Counted from the stretch's first letter, positions 1-8,175 are shown. The stretch: 32,211 nt of DNA from Candidatus Zixiibacteriota bacterium (GCA_014730345.1 WJIJ01000018.1:1-32211), one strand, 5' to 3'. The notes: generated from the sequence alone by a model not told the origin. Program-made: numbers and translations.

Positions 1-201
1 GCGCAACGTGGCCCGCTGGGCGTCCATCCGGTCGGTAATTCCATCCAAATCAACCTGGTCCTCTAAAAATACAAGCGTTGAAATAACCTGGTCTGTTTCC
101 GCCCCCTGCATAATCTTGTTTAAACCGGAATCAATCTCTCCTGAAAATGATGTACCGGTCAGCAACAACATCATGGTGATTATCAAGGCACATTTCTTCA
201 T
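1..201 (-). CDS. N-terminal fragment of a secreted protein, possibly the propeptide of an S8-like peptidase; truncated by the window edge
   Basis: Reverse strand from ATG at 201 reads MKKCALIITMMLLLTGTSFSGEIDSGLNKIMQGAETDQVISTLVFLEDQVDLDGITDRMDAQRATLR and stays open to base 1. It has a signal peptide, and the 'VISTLVFLEDQVDLD' stretch resembles secreted subtilase propeptides. Confidence 0.6.
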   Translation of the reverse strand, partial: MKKCALIITMMLLLTGTSFSGEIDSGLNKIMQGAETDQVISTLVFLEDQVDLDGITDRMDAQRATLR

Positions 202-415
202 GAAAATCTCCTTAAGAAAATTTGTGATTGTATATGGATTGCATGAGTTCATGGCTGAAGAAAAAAATAGACCGTTGCTTTATCTGCGAATGGATAAGCA
301 ATACGGCCTTTGCATAATTAAGATAAAAAATAAACTTCGAATTGTCAATGACAATATTAATACTATTTTTTAAAGAACTATTTTAAATACTGCTATTTAA
401 AACTTTATTTTGCCA

Positions 416-865
416 CTATCGGGCAATATTGAAACTTACCGTGGCGTCTATCCTGTCGATGGCTACCATTTGAATGGGGCAAACCACCATCTCGCACGAC
501 CCCAAATCAGAAAGGGGACCAACATCAACAACAATCTTCCCGGGCTTGAACCGCACGCTTTCGATCGATTCGGTCATATTCGTGCAACCGCCGTAACCGC
601 AACCCCAATAAACCGCTATAATAAATTTATCATCAAAATTTACCGGCGGTTCAATAACCATATCGCCATAATAATTCTTCGAAATGAAATAATCCCATTC
701 ATCCAGATTGCGGATTACCGTTGTACCCTCGTCATCAGGGGTTATATAACGGGCTATATCCAGGTTTTCGAATTCGACATCGTTCCACTTTCCCGGATTA
801 CTGTTGCAGGCACTAAAGCTTAGTACGAGGATAATTAATGTGATAAAGTAAAAGCGGTTTAACAT
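416..865 (-). CDS. Predicted lipoprotein with PrcB C-terminal-like domain
   Basis: The internal ATG at 865 gives MLNRFYFITLIILVLSFSAC (signal peptide plus lipobox). The pattern 'NLDEWDYF...PPVNFDDKFIIAVYWGCGYGGCTN...IESVRF...VVCPIQMVAIDRI' resembles PrcB_C domains. Confidence 0.6.
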   Translation of the reverse strand: MLNRFYFITLIILVLSFSACNSNPGKWNDVEFENLDIARYITPDDEGTTVIRNLDEWDYFISKNYYGDMVIEPPVNFDDKFIIAVYWGCGYGGCTNMTESIESVRFKPGKIVVDVGPLSDLGSCEMVVCPIQMVAIDRIDATVSFNIAR

Positions 866-1018
866 GGCGCGAGTGATTTTCGGGATAGAATACCAAATAT
901 GTAGAATAATTTCTAACCGCAATATAACTATAAGGGGCAATTTAGTCAATTATTTTATTGTTAAAATTGGATAAGGAAAAGCATAGATACAGGAGATAAT
1001 CAGTATGTAAATATACGA

Positions 1019-1309
1019 TTATCCATGCTCCCCATCGAAGTCAAACAGGCGCCATATTTCATCGTATGATGTTAAATCGCCGACAATACGCCTTGTCGGA
1101 GGCGGGTACTCCTTCACCAGAGAAGGAACAGCGACAATTTTATTCGCCTCCGTCTTTTCCGGTTCGGTTTCCACATCAACAACTTCAAATAGCAGTTTGC
1201 CTTCCACTCGTAAATTCAAAGCATAAATTAAATTGGAAACAACCTTTTCGGACGGAGTAGAACTCTTGGAAAAATATAAAGTTAGCTTAACCTGCCCCTT
1301 TTGTCCCAT
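1019..1309 (-). CDS. KaiB-like thioredoxin-fold protein
   Basis: 96 aa. 'LTLYFSKSSTPSEKVVSNLIYAL...LLFEVVDVETEPEKTEANKIVAVPSLVKEYPPPTRRIVGDLTSYDEI' matches the KaiB pattern (LYV.G..P.S...L..L...L......VIDV...P..AE..KI.A.PTL.K..PPP.RRIIGDLS). Confidence 0.8.
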   Translation of the reverse strand: MGQKGQVKLTLYFSKSSTPSEKVVSNLIYALNLRVEGKLLFEVVDVETEPEKTEANKIVAVPSLVKEYPPPTRRIVGDLTSYDEIWRLFDFDGEHG

Positions 1310-1597
1310 AGCTTTGACCTGCCCCCTTTGATGAAATTAATAACTGTTACTGCGCGTTTATTTGCCCATTTTTGAAGCAACAAATTTACACGTCAAGGCT
1401 ATTACAAACTTCGACACTGTTATCCAAGTCGGAATTATTGGGGCAAATTTATAGAATTTCCCTCGAAATGTTCAAAGTATTATTTTAACTAAACGTTTTT
1501 CCAGTATTTTTGGTGCATTTTATACGTTTTTAATACGAATTAAATTCTACTCGAATAACGAAAGAACCGATAAATATATTTGTTTTAACTGGATTAT

Positions 1598-2722
1598 CTA
1601 AGAATTGCGCGCTTTGGAAACGCCCCCAAGCTTGACCATTGAAGTGAGTTTTACCGCGATAGAATTCAAGGGCAGTGAGAGATCGGATAACCCCGCCGCC
1701 GCTACCTCGCCAGGCATACCGTAGACCACACAGCTTTCCCGGTTCTGGGTAACGCAGAAACAACGACCGTCTTTTTTCATAGCCCTTACTCCTTCGGCGC
1801 CGTCCTTGCCCATCCCTGTTAAAACAACCGCCAAAACATTCCCTATGACCGAGCTGGCGATCGATTTGAACATAACATCCACAGCCGGTTTGCAACCGTG
1901 TACGAAAGCGCCGTCACGAAGGTTAATAACATATCTATAACCAACTCCCTGGGAAATACGGCTTATAATCATATGCCTGCCGCCGGGCGCGAGGTAAACA
2001 TACCCGCTTCTCAGCGTTTCTCCTCCCTGGGCCTCGATTACAAAAAGCCTGGAAATCGAATCGAGACTGGCCGCCAGCGAAGCGGTGAATTTTTCAGGCA
2101 TATGCTGGGTGATAACAATTGGCACAGGAAAATCGGCGGGTAGCAAGGGGATCACTTTTTTTAAAGCTTCCGGCCCCCCGAGAGAGCTTCCTATAGCCAC
2201 AAGTTCATATTTGGAATGCGCCGGCGGCCGGAAATTCGGACTCGCCTTCGGTTCCGGTTTAGGGGGCGCTTTCTTTATGGGAACTGTTTTTATATGGCTT
2301 GCCGACCGGTTTACGCGATAAAGGTCTATTACCGGTTTTAAATACTTGGTGTAGTAGAGAACATTGTGCTGAAGAGTGGTATCCGACGGTTTCCAAATAA
2401 AATACAACGCACCTAACTCAAGGGCTAACTCAGAACTTTTTGTCGATGTATGTTTCCTTACTGAAATCAGGATTACATCAAGGCTCGGTTTAATGCGCTT
2501 GAAATCGGCAATTGCTTTTTTTACATCCCCACCCGTGGAATCGTAATCCATCATAACAATGTCGGGCAAATGCCGTTGAACCATCTTGTAAGCCGATTCT
2601 ACCGACGCTGTTTGGCCGGCAACCACTACCCCCTCGATAGCATTTAAGGCATTTGCCAGTATATTGCGGGAATTTGAATCGGAATCGATTATGAAGAATT
2701 TTACCGGTGCGCGCTCTTTCAT
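1598..2722 (-). CDS. cheB: CheB-like protein-glutamate methylesterase: N-terminal receiver-like domain plus CheB catalytic domain
   Basis: N-terminal receiver 'KFFIIDSDSNSR...DIVMMDYD'. C-terminal 'AIGSSLGGPEALKKVIPLLP', 'QHMPEKFTASLAASLD' and 'VVLTGMGKDGAEGVRAMKKDG' are CheB Ser/His/Asp motifs. Confidence 0.88.
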   Translation of the reverse strand: MKERAPVKFFIIDSDSNSRNILANALNAIEGVVVAGQTASVESAYKMVQRHLPDIVMMDYDSTGGDVKKAIADFKRIKPSLDVILISVRKHTSTKSSELALELGALYFIWKPSDTTLQHNVLYYTKYLKPVIDLYRVNRSASHIKTVPIKKAPPKPEPKASPNFRPPAHSKYELVAIGSSLGGPEALKKVIPLLPADFPVPIVITQHMPEKFTASLAASLDSISRLFVIEAQGGETLRSGYVYLAPGGRHMIISRISQGVGYRYVINLRDGAFVHGCKPAVDVMFKSIASSVIGNVLAVVLTGMGKDGAEGVRAMKKDGRCFCVTQNRESCVVYGMPGEVAAAGLSDLSLPLNSIAVKLTSMVKLGGVSKARNS

Positions 2723-2884
2723 AATTAGTGCATGAAGTTAGTGATCTTGTTCCCCATCAATTTTACTTCCGAGTGAAAGGCTATAATGCCCGCCCTGAAG
2801 CCAATATTATTTAAATCGGAAAAATAAAACTCTAACTTGAGAAAAATGAAATTTTGAGCAAATCCACGTCAGATGATGCCGGCA

Positions 2885-3313
2885 TTACTTCGCCGGTTGT
2901 CCGATACGGTAAAGGTCTATAACCGGTTTCAAATAACGGTGGTAATATTTTATGTTATGCTGAAGTTTACTTCCATCGGCCTTCTTGATAAAATACATCG
3001 CCCCCAGCTCCAACGCCTTCTGGGAACTTTCCGCAGATGTCGCCCTTGTCTCTGAAACAAGGATTATCTCAATATCCTTATTGATTCTCCTGATCTCCTG
3101 CAATGCCCTCTGAACATTCCTGGTAATCATTTCATAATTTAACAAAACAATATCCGGGTTTCGGCCTGCCATACTAACCAAACCGAGCTGGAGCGACGAC
3201 GCACTGCCGATTACCTCGGCATAGTCTATCGAGTTAATCGCCTGGGTTAACTCGCTTTCGGACATCATATCCGATTCAATTATAAAAAATTTTATATCTC
3301 TTCTTTTTCGCAA
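2885..3313 (-). CDS. Stand-alone receiver-like protein with degenerate phosphoacceptor, paralogous to the CheB N-terminus
   Basis: Near gapless alignment with residues ~1-140 of the adjacent CheB ORF, including shared 'QHN..YY.RYLKPVIDLYR'. The Asp position reads 'DIVLLNYEM'. Confidence 0.75.
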   Translation of the reverse strand: MRKRRDIKFFIIESDMMSESELTQAINSIDYAEVIGSASSLQLGLVSMAGRNPDIVLLNYEMITRNVQRALQEIRRINKDIEIILVSETRATSAESSQKALELGAMYFIKKADGSKLQHNIKYYHRYLKPVIDLYRIGQPAK

Positions 3314-3485
3314 TGAACCTATTCCCGTTTAGTTATTGTTATAATTCCTACAGTTATTATAAACATCGGCAAATTATCCCCCTCGTTAAAATGTAATTAT
3401 AAAAATGTTGAAATTTAGGGATGGGAATCCAACATCTCTGACTCAAACGCTCAAAAAAATGTATATCATTAATGCGTAATTCAGC

Positions 3486-3521
3486 ACAAAAAAACGGGCG
3501 TCAACCTAAAATGTTGACGCC
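3486..3521 (-). terminator. Rho-independent terminator downstream of the GyrI-like lipoprotein gene
   Basis: Minus strand: ggcgtcaac-attttag-gttgacgcc followed by cgtttttttg. Confidence 0.75.
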
Positions 3522-3566
3522 TTGATTAAAAACTTCCATAACGATCGGCGGACGGCTATCAAACTG

Positions 3567-4184
3567 TTAATGCCCAGAACCCTCGGCGTGGCCGCCTTCC
3601 TCACCGCCTATTTCCTCGACCGGAATGCGAATCTCGGTAACATACTCGCTGTCAGGAATTTCGGGACCGAACTTAATCATGTGTTCATACATCGGGCCCA
3701 CTGGACGGTAATTATGCTGTACCACCCAGCCGTAAACATCATCGTACTGTTCGACAATCTCCTCAAACGGCCCTACCAGCCGAACCGACGCCGCGGTCAT
3801 CTCCGGTATCTCTTTGACCGGATGTTCTTTATCGCCCGTGTAATCTTCGGGAACCATTACGGCCATCTCCGCGCGGCAACTCTCCGGCGGGGTCATTTCA
3901 GGATCATCATAGTATATACCGATAAACAACGGTGTTGCCGCCTGGGGTACATTCTGCATAGCCCACATAGCAAAAGCCTCCCACTCGTCGCCGCTTTCCT
4001 CGTAAGGTCCCATATATTCCTCGTAGGCAACCCTGATAGGCGGATAATGCTTTACCTGGATATCCATGCCCGGAACGCTGTAACCCTCATCGGCTTGCTG
4101 TTCCTTTTCACCGCCCCCTCCACAGGCGAAACTTAACGCGACCGCGACCATTAATGCGAAAATTAAAAATTTGTTATAACGCAC
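3567..4184 (-). CDS. Predicted lipoprotein with GyrI-like / AraC effector-binding domain
   Basis: MRYNKFLIFALMVAVALSFACGGGG (signal peptide, Cys, Gly-rich). 'MDIQVKHYPPIRVAYEEYMGPYEES...PLFIGIYYDDPEMTPPESCRAEMAVMVPE...KEIPEMTAASVRLVGPFEEI...YEHMIKFGPEIPDSEYVTEIRIPV' follows the GyrI-like small-molecule-binding fold pattern. Confidence 0.72.
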   Translation of the reverse strand: MRYNKFLIFALMVAVALSFACGGGGEKEQQADEGYSVPGMDIQVKHYPPIRVAYEEYMGPYEESGDEWEAFAMWAMQNVPQAATPLFIGIYYDDPEMTPPESCRAEMAVMVPEDYTGDKEHPVKEIPEMTAASVRLVGPFEEIVEQYDDVYGWVVQHNYRPVGPMYEHMIKFGPEIPDSEYVTEIRIPVEEIGGEEGGHAEGSGH

Positions 4185-4328
4185 ATTTCCTCCTCAGTTA
4201 ATGATTTCCGCTAAACTAAATTATTGGCGCGCAACAGTCAACAACTTTATTACCTATAATTATAAGTCATTATCCTACTTAAAATAAGCTATTTTGTGAA
4301 AAAAATCACAGAAAATCTCATTTTTAAC

Positions 4329-4357
4329 TTGACAATTTTAATAATGAACACTAATTT
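4329..4357 (+). promoter_or_regulatory. Sigma70-like promoter upstream of the Rrf2 gene
   Basis: TTGACA-N17-TAATTT about 40 bp before the ATG at 4396. The downstream 'agtccacgttaaagtcc' could be an operator. Confidence 0.5.
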
Positions 4358-4395
4358 AGTCCACGTTAAAGTCCGACAATTAAAATGAGGATTAG

Positions 4396-4824
4396 ATGAG
4401 GTTATCGAGAAAAGGTGATTACGCTTTACGGGCGGTTATCCAGCTGGCTTTGAGCGAGGGTATTCCCAGGTCGATTACCCATGTCTCCAATGCCGGAGGA
4501 ATCCCCCGTAATTTCGCCGCCAAAATCCTCAAAGAGTTGACTGACGCCGGATTATTGAAATCATATCCCGGCAAAACCGGCGGGTACACATTGAAGAAAA
4601 TGCCGGAGAATATAAGTTTCCGGGAAATAATCGAGGCGGTTGAAGGGCCGATTGTGATAAACCGTTGTCTCGATGAAACCGGGGACTGTGCGCGGATGAG
4701 CATTTGCAGGATGTATAACGCATGGAAAAACACCCAGGAGAAAATGCTGGGCCTGCTGGATGATGTTAAAATCGGCGATGTTATAACGCCGGAGGCCGTG
4801 CCATTTGAAGTTGAAGATGTTTAA
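4396..4824 (+). CDS. Rrf2/IscR-family transcriptional regulator with three Cys
   Basis: 'MRLSRKGDYALRAVIQLAL...ISHVSNAGGIPRNFAAKILKELTDAGLLKSYPGKTGGYTL' type wHTH, then 'INRCLDETGDCARMSICRMYNAW'-type Cys cluster. Confidence 0.9.
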   Translation: MRLSRKGDYALRAVIQLALSEGIPRSITHVSNAGGIPRNFAAKILKELTDAGLLKSYPGKTGGYTLKKMPENISFREIIEAVEGPIVINRCLDETGDCARMSICRMYNAWKNTQEKMLGLLDDVKIGDVITPEAVPFEVEDV

Positions 4825-4843
4825 TATTAAATAGGAGAAGTTC

Positions 4844-5239
4844 ATGGGAGCCTTGGGACCATATAATGAAACGGTAATGGAACATTTCAGCAACCCCCGC
4901 AACATGGGTGAACTCGACGGCGCCAACGCGGTGGGGGATGTCGGCAACCCGGCATGCGGCGATATGATGCGCCTTTACCTGAAAATCGAGGACGGCAAAA
5001 TTGCCGACGCCAAATTTAAAACCTTCGGCTGTGGGGCGGCTATCGCGTCATCATCGATGTTAACCGAGATTATCAAGGGTATGACCATCGAGGAAGCTAA
5101 AAAGGTTACCAACGAGCAGGTCAATGAGCAGTTAGGTGGATTACCGCCGGTTAAAATACATTGCTCGTTGATGGCCGAAGAAGCTTTGAAGGCGGCATTT
5201 GAAAACTACGAGAAGGAGGCGGCTAAGAAAGCATCGTAG
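4844..5239 (+). CDS. iscU: Fe-S cluster assembly scaffold, IscU/NifU N-terminal family
   Basis: 'YNETVMEHFSNPRNMGELDGANAVGDVGNPACGDMMRLYLKI...FKTFGCGAAIASSSMLTEIIKG...KIHCSLMAEEAL' contains all three conserved Cys. Confidence 0.92.
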   Translation: MGALGPYNETVMEHFSNPRNMGELDGANAVGDVGNPACGDMMRLYLKIEDGKIADAKFKTFGCGAAIASSSMLTEIIKGMTIEEAKKVTNEQVNEQLGGLPPVKIHCSLMAEEALKAAFENYEKEAAKKAS

Positions 5240-5274
5240 AAGTTTCAATCATAATTTGCCAGCCATAATAATTT

Positions 5275-5304
5275 AAAACCGCCCGCATCTCCGGGCGGTT
5301 TTTT
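5275..5304 (+). terminator. Rho-independent terminator of the Rrf2-iscU unit
   Basis: aaaaccgcccg-catctc-cgggcggtttttt. Confidence 0.8.
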
Positions 5305-5309
5305 AATAG

Positions 5310-5331
5310 TCAAGACCACAGAGGGTCTTGA
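5310..5331. repeat. Short perfect inverted repeat in an intergenic region
   Basis: tcaagacc-acagag-ggtcttga, immediately after the iscU terminator. Confidence 0.5.
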
Positions 5332-5449
5332 CCTACTCCCCTGACGCGTATTCCGGGCGGGTGGGGACACACGCCGGGCACGGTATATTTCGCAGGGCGA
5401 ATCGGGACAACAAAGAACCCCAGCCCAATTACACATACTCAATTGAATG

Positions 5450-5479
5450 AAAAACGGCCAGTCCCTGAGAACCGGCCGC
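5450..5479 (-). terminator. Rho-independent terminator of the pckA transcription unit
   Basis: Minus strand: gcggccggttctcagggactggccgtttttc (stem CGGCC/GGCCG plus T-run). Confidence 0.65.
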
Positions 5480-5506
5480 TTCATATATCAATTGTAATCG
5501 ATGTAC

Positions 5507-7138
5507 CTACGCCCCAACGTCCGCGCTTTCGTATATCGGGCCGGCTTTTTTGACATCCCCGGTAGCCCGGTCCTCGAAGTCTTTGAAATTGGCACGGAAT
5601 AAACCGACAAGCTCGGCCGCTTTGCGGTCGTAGGCTTCCTTGTCTTTCCAGGTATCCCTCGGTTTAAGGACTTCTGAGGGAATTCCCGGAGCCGATTTGG
5701 GAACCTGCACGCCAAAGACCGGATCGGTTTCCATCTCCACATCGCGAAGATTGCCTTCAAGAGCGGCATTGACCAGCGCGCGTGTATACTTAATTTCCAT
5801 GCGGTGTCCTTCGCCATAAGGTCCGCCGGTCCATCCGGTATTAACCAGCCAGCAGTCAACATTGTGTTCCTTGATCTTTTTGGCAAGCAATTCGGCGTAC
5901 GAAAAGGGGTGCAGAACCATAAACGGAGCCCCGAAACAAGCCGAGAATGTCGCCTGCGGTTCAGTAATCCCCGATTCGGTCCCGGCGAGTTTCGCGGTAT
6001 AGCCGGATAGGAAATGATACATCGCCTGTTCGGGAGTGAGTTTGGCGATAGGAGGCATTATCCCGAAGGCATCGGCGGTAAGCATAATGATATTCTTCGG
6101 GTGGTCGCCCCAGCTTTCCTCGAGAGCGTTGGGAATATGCGAAAGCGGGTATCCGGCGCGGGTATTCTCGGTGAGAGAATCGTCATCGAGATCCAGCCTG
6201 CGGGTAACCGGGTCCATAGCCACATTTTCGAGAATCGTTCCGAACTTTCGGGTAGTATCGTAAATTTCCGGTTCTGATTCCCTGGACAGCCGGATAACCT
6301 TGGCGTAACAGCCTCCTTCGAAATTGAATATTCCCCGATCACTCCAGCCGTGCTCATCATCGCCGATAAGTTTCCTGTCGGGGACCGATGACAGCGTGGT
6401 TTTGCCGGTGCCGGACAGCCCGAAGAAGAGGGCGACATCGCCATCGGCGCCAACATTTGCCGAGCAGTGCATGGTCATAACTTCTTCCTGGGGCAGACGG
6501 TAGTTCATAACGGTGAATACAGATTTTTTAATTTCGCCGCCATAACCGGTACCGCCGATAAGCACCATCTTTTTACCCAGGTTAAGGATAATGAAAGTTT
6601 CCGAAGCGGTGCCGTCGAGTTCGGGTACGGCATTGAAATTAGGGACATGCAGGATGGTCAATTCGGGAACATGGCTGGGCAGTTCCTCCGGTTCGGCCTG
6701 GATCAGGAGGTTGCGGGCGAAGAGATTATGCCAGGCGTTTTCGGTAACCACCCTAACCGGCATACGGTAATCGGGATCATAGCCGGCGTAGCAATCCTGT
6801 ATATACAGGTCCCGTCCCTGCAGGTATGCCTGCAAACGATGGAACAGGCGGTCGAAATTCTGCTGGGGGAATGGGTGGTTGACCTTTCCCCACCATACAT
6901 GTTCTTTACTCGTCGGTTCTTCGACAATAAACTTGTCTTTCGCGGCTCTGCCGGTATGCTGTCCGGTGCGCACAACTACCGGGCCCATGTGGGCTATAGC
7001 GCCCTCGCGCCGGCGTACTATCTGTTCATATAAACTCGGCGTATTCAAATTCCAGTACAGGCGTCCGGGATTTGTGATGCCGTGATTTTCTAAACCATAA
7101 GTGCTTTTAAGCATCTTGTGAATCATATAAGTCCCCAT
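5507..7138 (-). CDS. pckA: Phosphoenolpyruvate carboxykinase (ATP)
   Basis: 543 aa. 'RTGQHTGRAAKDKFIVEEP', 'FFGLSGTGKTTLS' P-loop, 'LIGDDEHGWSDRGIFNFEGGCYAK', 'NTGWTGGPYGEGHRM'. Confidence 0.96.
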   Translation of the reverse strand: MGTYMIHKMLKSTYGLENHGITNPGRLYWNLNTPSLYEQIVRRREGAIAHMGPVVVRTGQHTGRAAKDKFIVEEPTSKEHVWWGKVNHPFPQQNFDRLFHRLQAYLQGRDLYIQDCYAGYDPDYRMPVRVVTENAWHNLFARNLLIQAEPEELPSHVPELTILHVPNFNAVPELDGTASETFIILNLGKKMVLIGGTGYGGEIKKSVFTVMNYRLPQEEVMTMHCSANVGADGDVALFFGLSGTGKTTLSSVPDRKLIGDDEHGWSDRGIFNFEGGCYAKVIRLSRESEPEIYDTTRKFGTILENVAMDPVTRRLDLDDDSLTENTRAGYPLSHIPNALEESWGDHPKNIIMLTADAFGIMPPIAKLTPEQAMYHFLSGYTAKLAGTESGITEPQATFSACFGAPFMVLHPFSYAELLAKKIKEHNVDCWLVNTGWTGGPYGEGHRMEIKYTRALVNAALEGNLRDVEMETDPVFGVQVPKSAPGIPSEVLKPRDTWKDKEAYDRKAAELVGLFRANFKDFEDRATGDVKKAGPIYESADVGA

Positions 7139-7170
7139 AATTTGAGGTTTTTGATTGTTGACTAATTCTA

Positions 7171-8139
7171 TTAACTTGAAAGTATATCGACTAAAGAAAG
7201 TTCCTTTTTATCCAGTTTTTTCTTTTTACGGTATGTATCCCTGAAAGAAGTATGCACAATATTACCGTTTACTTCCCCAACCATAATTCCATTAGCGTCT
7301 TCCATTAATGCTTCAACCGCGGCCACGCCCAACTTGGAACCAAGAATTCTATCCCGGGCGGTTGGCGAACCGCCCCGCTGGATATGGCCGAGGACAGTAA
7401 CCCATGATTTAATGCCAAACCTCTTTTTCAACTCAGCCGCAAGCGCGTTCGCCCCGCCAAGCTGGTCGCCCTCGGCAACCACGATTATATTGGTTCCCTT
7501 GCCCTTCTCCATGCCGGTCAGGAGTACATTATAAACCGCTTCGGTGTCTCCCTTTATCTCGGGGAGGAGCACTCCCTCGGCTCCGCCGGCGATAGCGACT
7601 TCGAGAGCGATAAATCCGGCATGCCGCCCCATAACCTCCACGAGGAAAAGCCGGTCCATGGAGCTTGCGGTGTCGCGTATACGGTCGATAGCGCCCAGGG
7701 CGGTGTTTATGGCGGTATCGTAGCCTATCGTAAAATCGGTGCCGTATAAATCATTGTCTATGGTACCCGGGCACCCAACTACGGCGATATCGCTTTCTTT
7801 GACCATTTTTTCCGCGCCGTGAAATGTGCCGTCGCCGCCAATAGCCACTACCCCTTCAATTCCAAAACGTTTTAAATTCTCAACCGCCTTGTTCCGCCCC
7901 TTCTTGGTAAGGAACCGTTCGCTTCGGGCGGAAATAAGAATTGTACCTCCGGATTGGATAATATTGGAAACCGAACGGGCGTTCATCTCTTGTATGTCTC
8001 CTTCTATCATCCCCTCATACCCGCGCTTGACGCCAAATACTCTTAAGCCATGGTTGACCGACGCCCTTACTACTCCGCGCACGCAGGCGTTCATGCCGGG
8101 CGCGTCACCGCCGCTGGTAAATACCGCTATATTTTTCAT
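7171..8139 (-). CDS. pfkA: 6-phosphofructokinase, predicted ATP-dependent type
   Basis: 'MKNIAVFTSGGDAPGMNACVRGVVR', 'GGDGTFHGA', 'PGTIDNDLYGTDFTIGYDTA', 'EVMGRHAGFIAL', 'LGHIQRGGSPTARDRILGSKLG'. Gly in GGDG and PGTIDND fits ATP rather than PPi use. Confidence 0.94.
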   Translation of the reverse strand: MKNIAVFTSGGDAPGMNACVRGVVRASVNHGLRVFGVKRGYEGMIEGDIQEMNARSVSNIIQSGGTILISARSERFLTKKGRNKAVENLKRFGIEGVVAIGGDGTFHGAEKMVKESDIAVVGCPGTIDNDLYGTDFTIGYDTAINTALGAIDRIRDTASSMDRLFLVEVMGRHAGFIALEVAIAGGAEGVLLPEIKGDTEAVYNVLLTGMEKGKGTNIIVVAEGDQLGGANALAAELKKRFGIKSWVTVLGHIQRGGSPTARDRILGSKLGVAAVEALMEDANGIMVGEVNGNIVHTSFRDTYRKKKKLDKKELSLVDILSS

Positions 8140-8175
8140 ATTAAATAACCCCTATCTACTTGTAATCAATTGTCG

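Noticed and set aside
8-373. Forward ORF 8..373 (121 aa)
   Set aside because: It overlaps a better reverse-strand coding start with signal peptide at 1-201, and its translation shows no recognisable domain.
410-823. Forward ORF antisense to the PrcB-like lipoprotein
   Set aside because: The opposite strand has a coherent lipoprotein. This frame looks like a shadow ORF.
1019-3313. KaiB-CheB-pseudoreceiver as one defined signalling system
   Set aside because: The genes are co-directional but separated by sizeable gaps (about 290 and 160 bp). The functional link is only proximity, so I kept them as separate findings.
3522-4136. Forward ORF 3522..4136 (204 aa)
   Set aside because: Shadow of the GyrI-like lipoprotein gene; low-complexity composition and no domain signature.
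5245-5484. Reverse ORF 5245..5484 (79 aa)
   Set aside because: Spans two terminator hairpins and an intergenic palindrome; unlikely to be coding.
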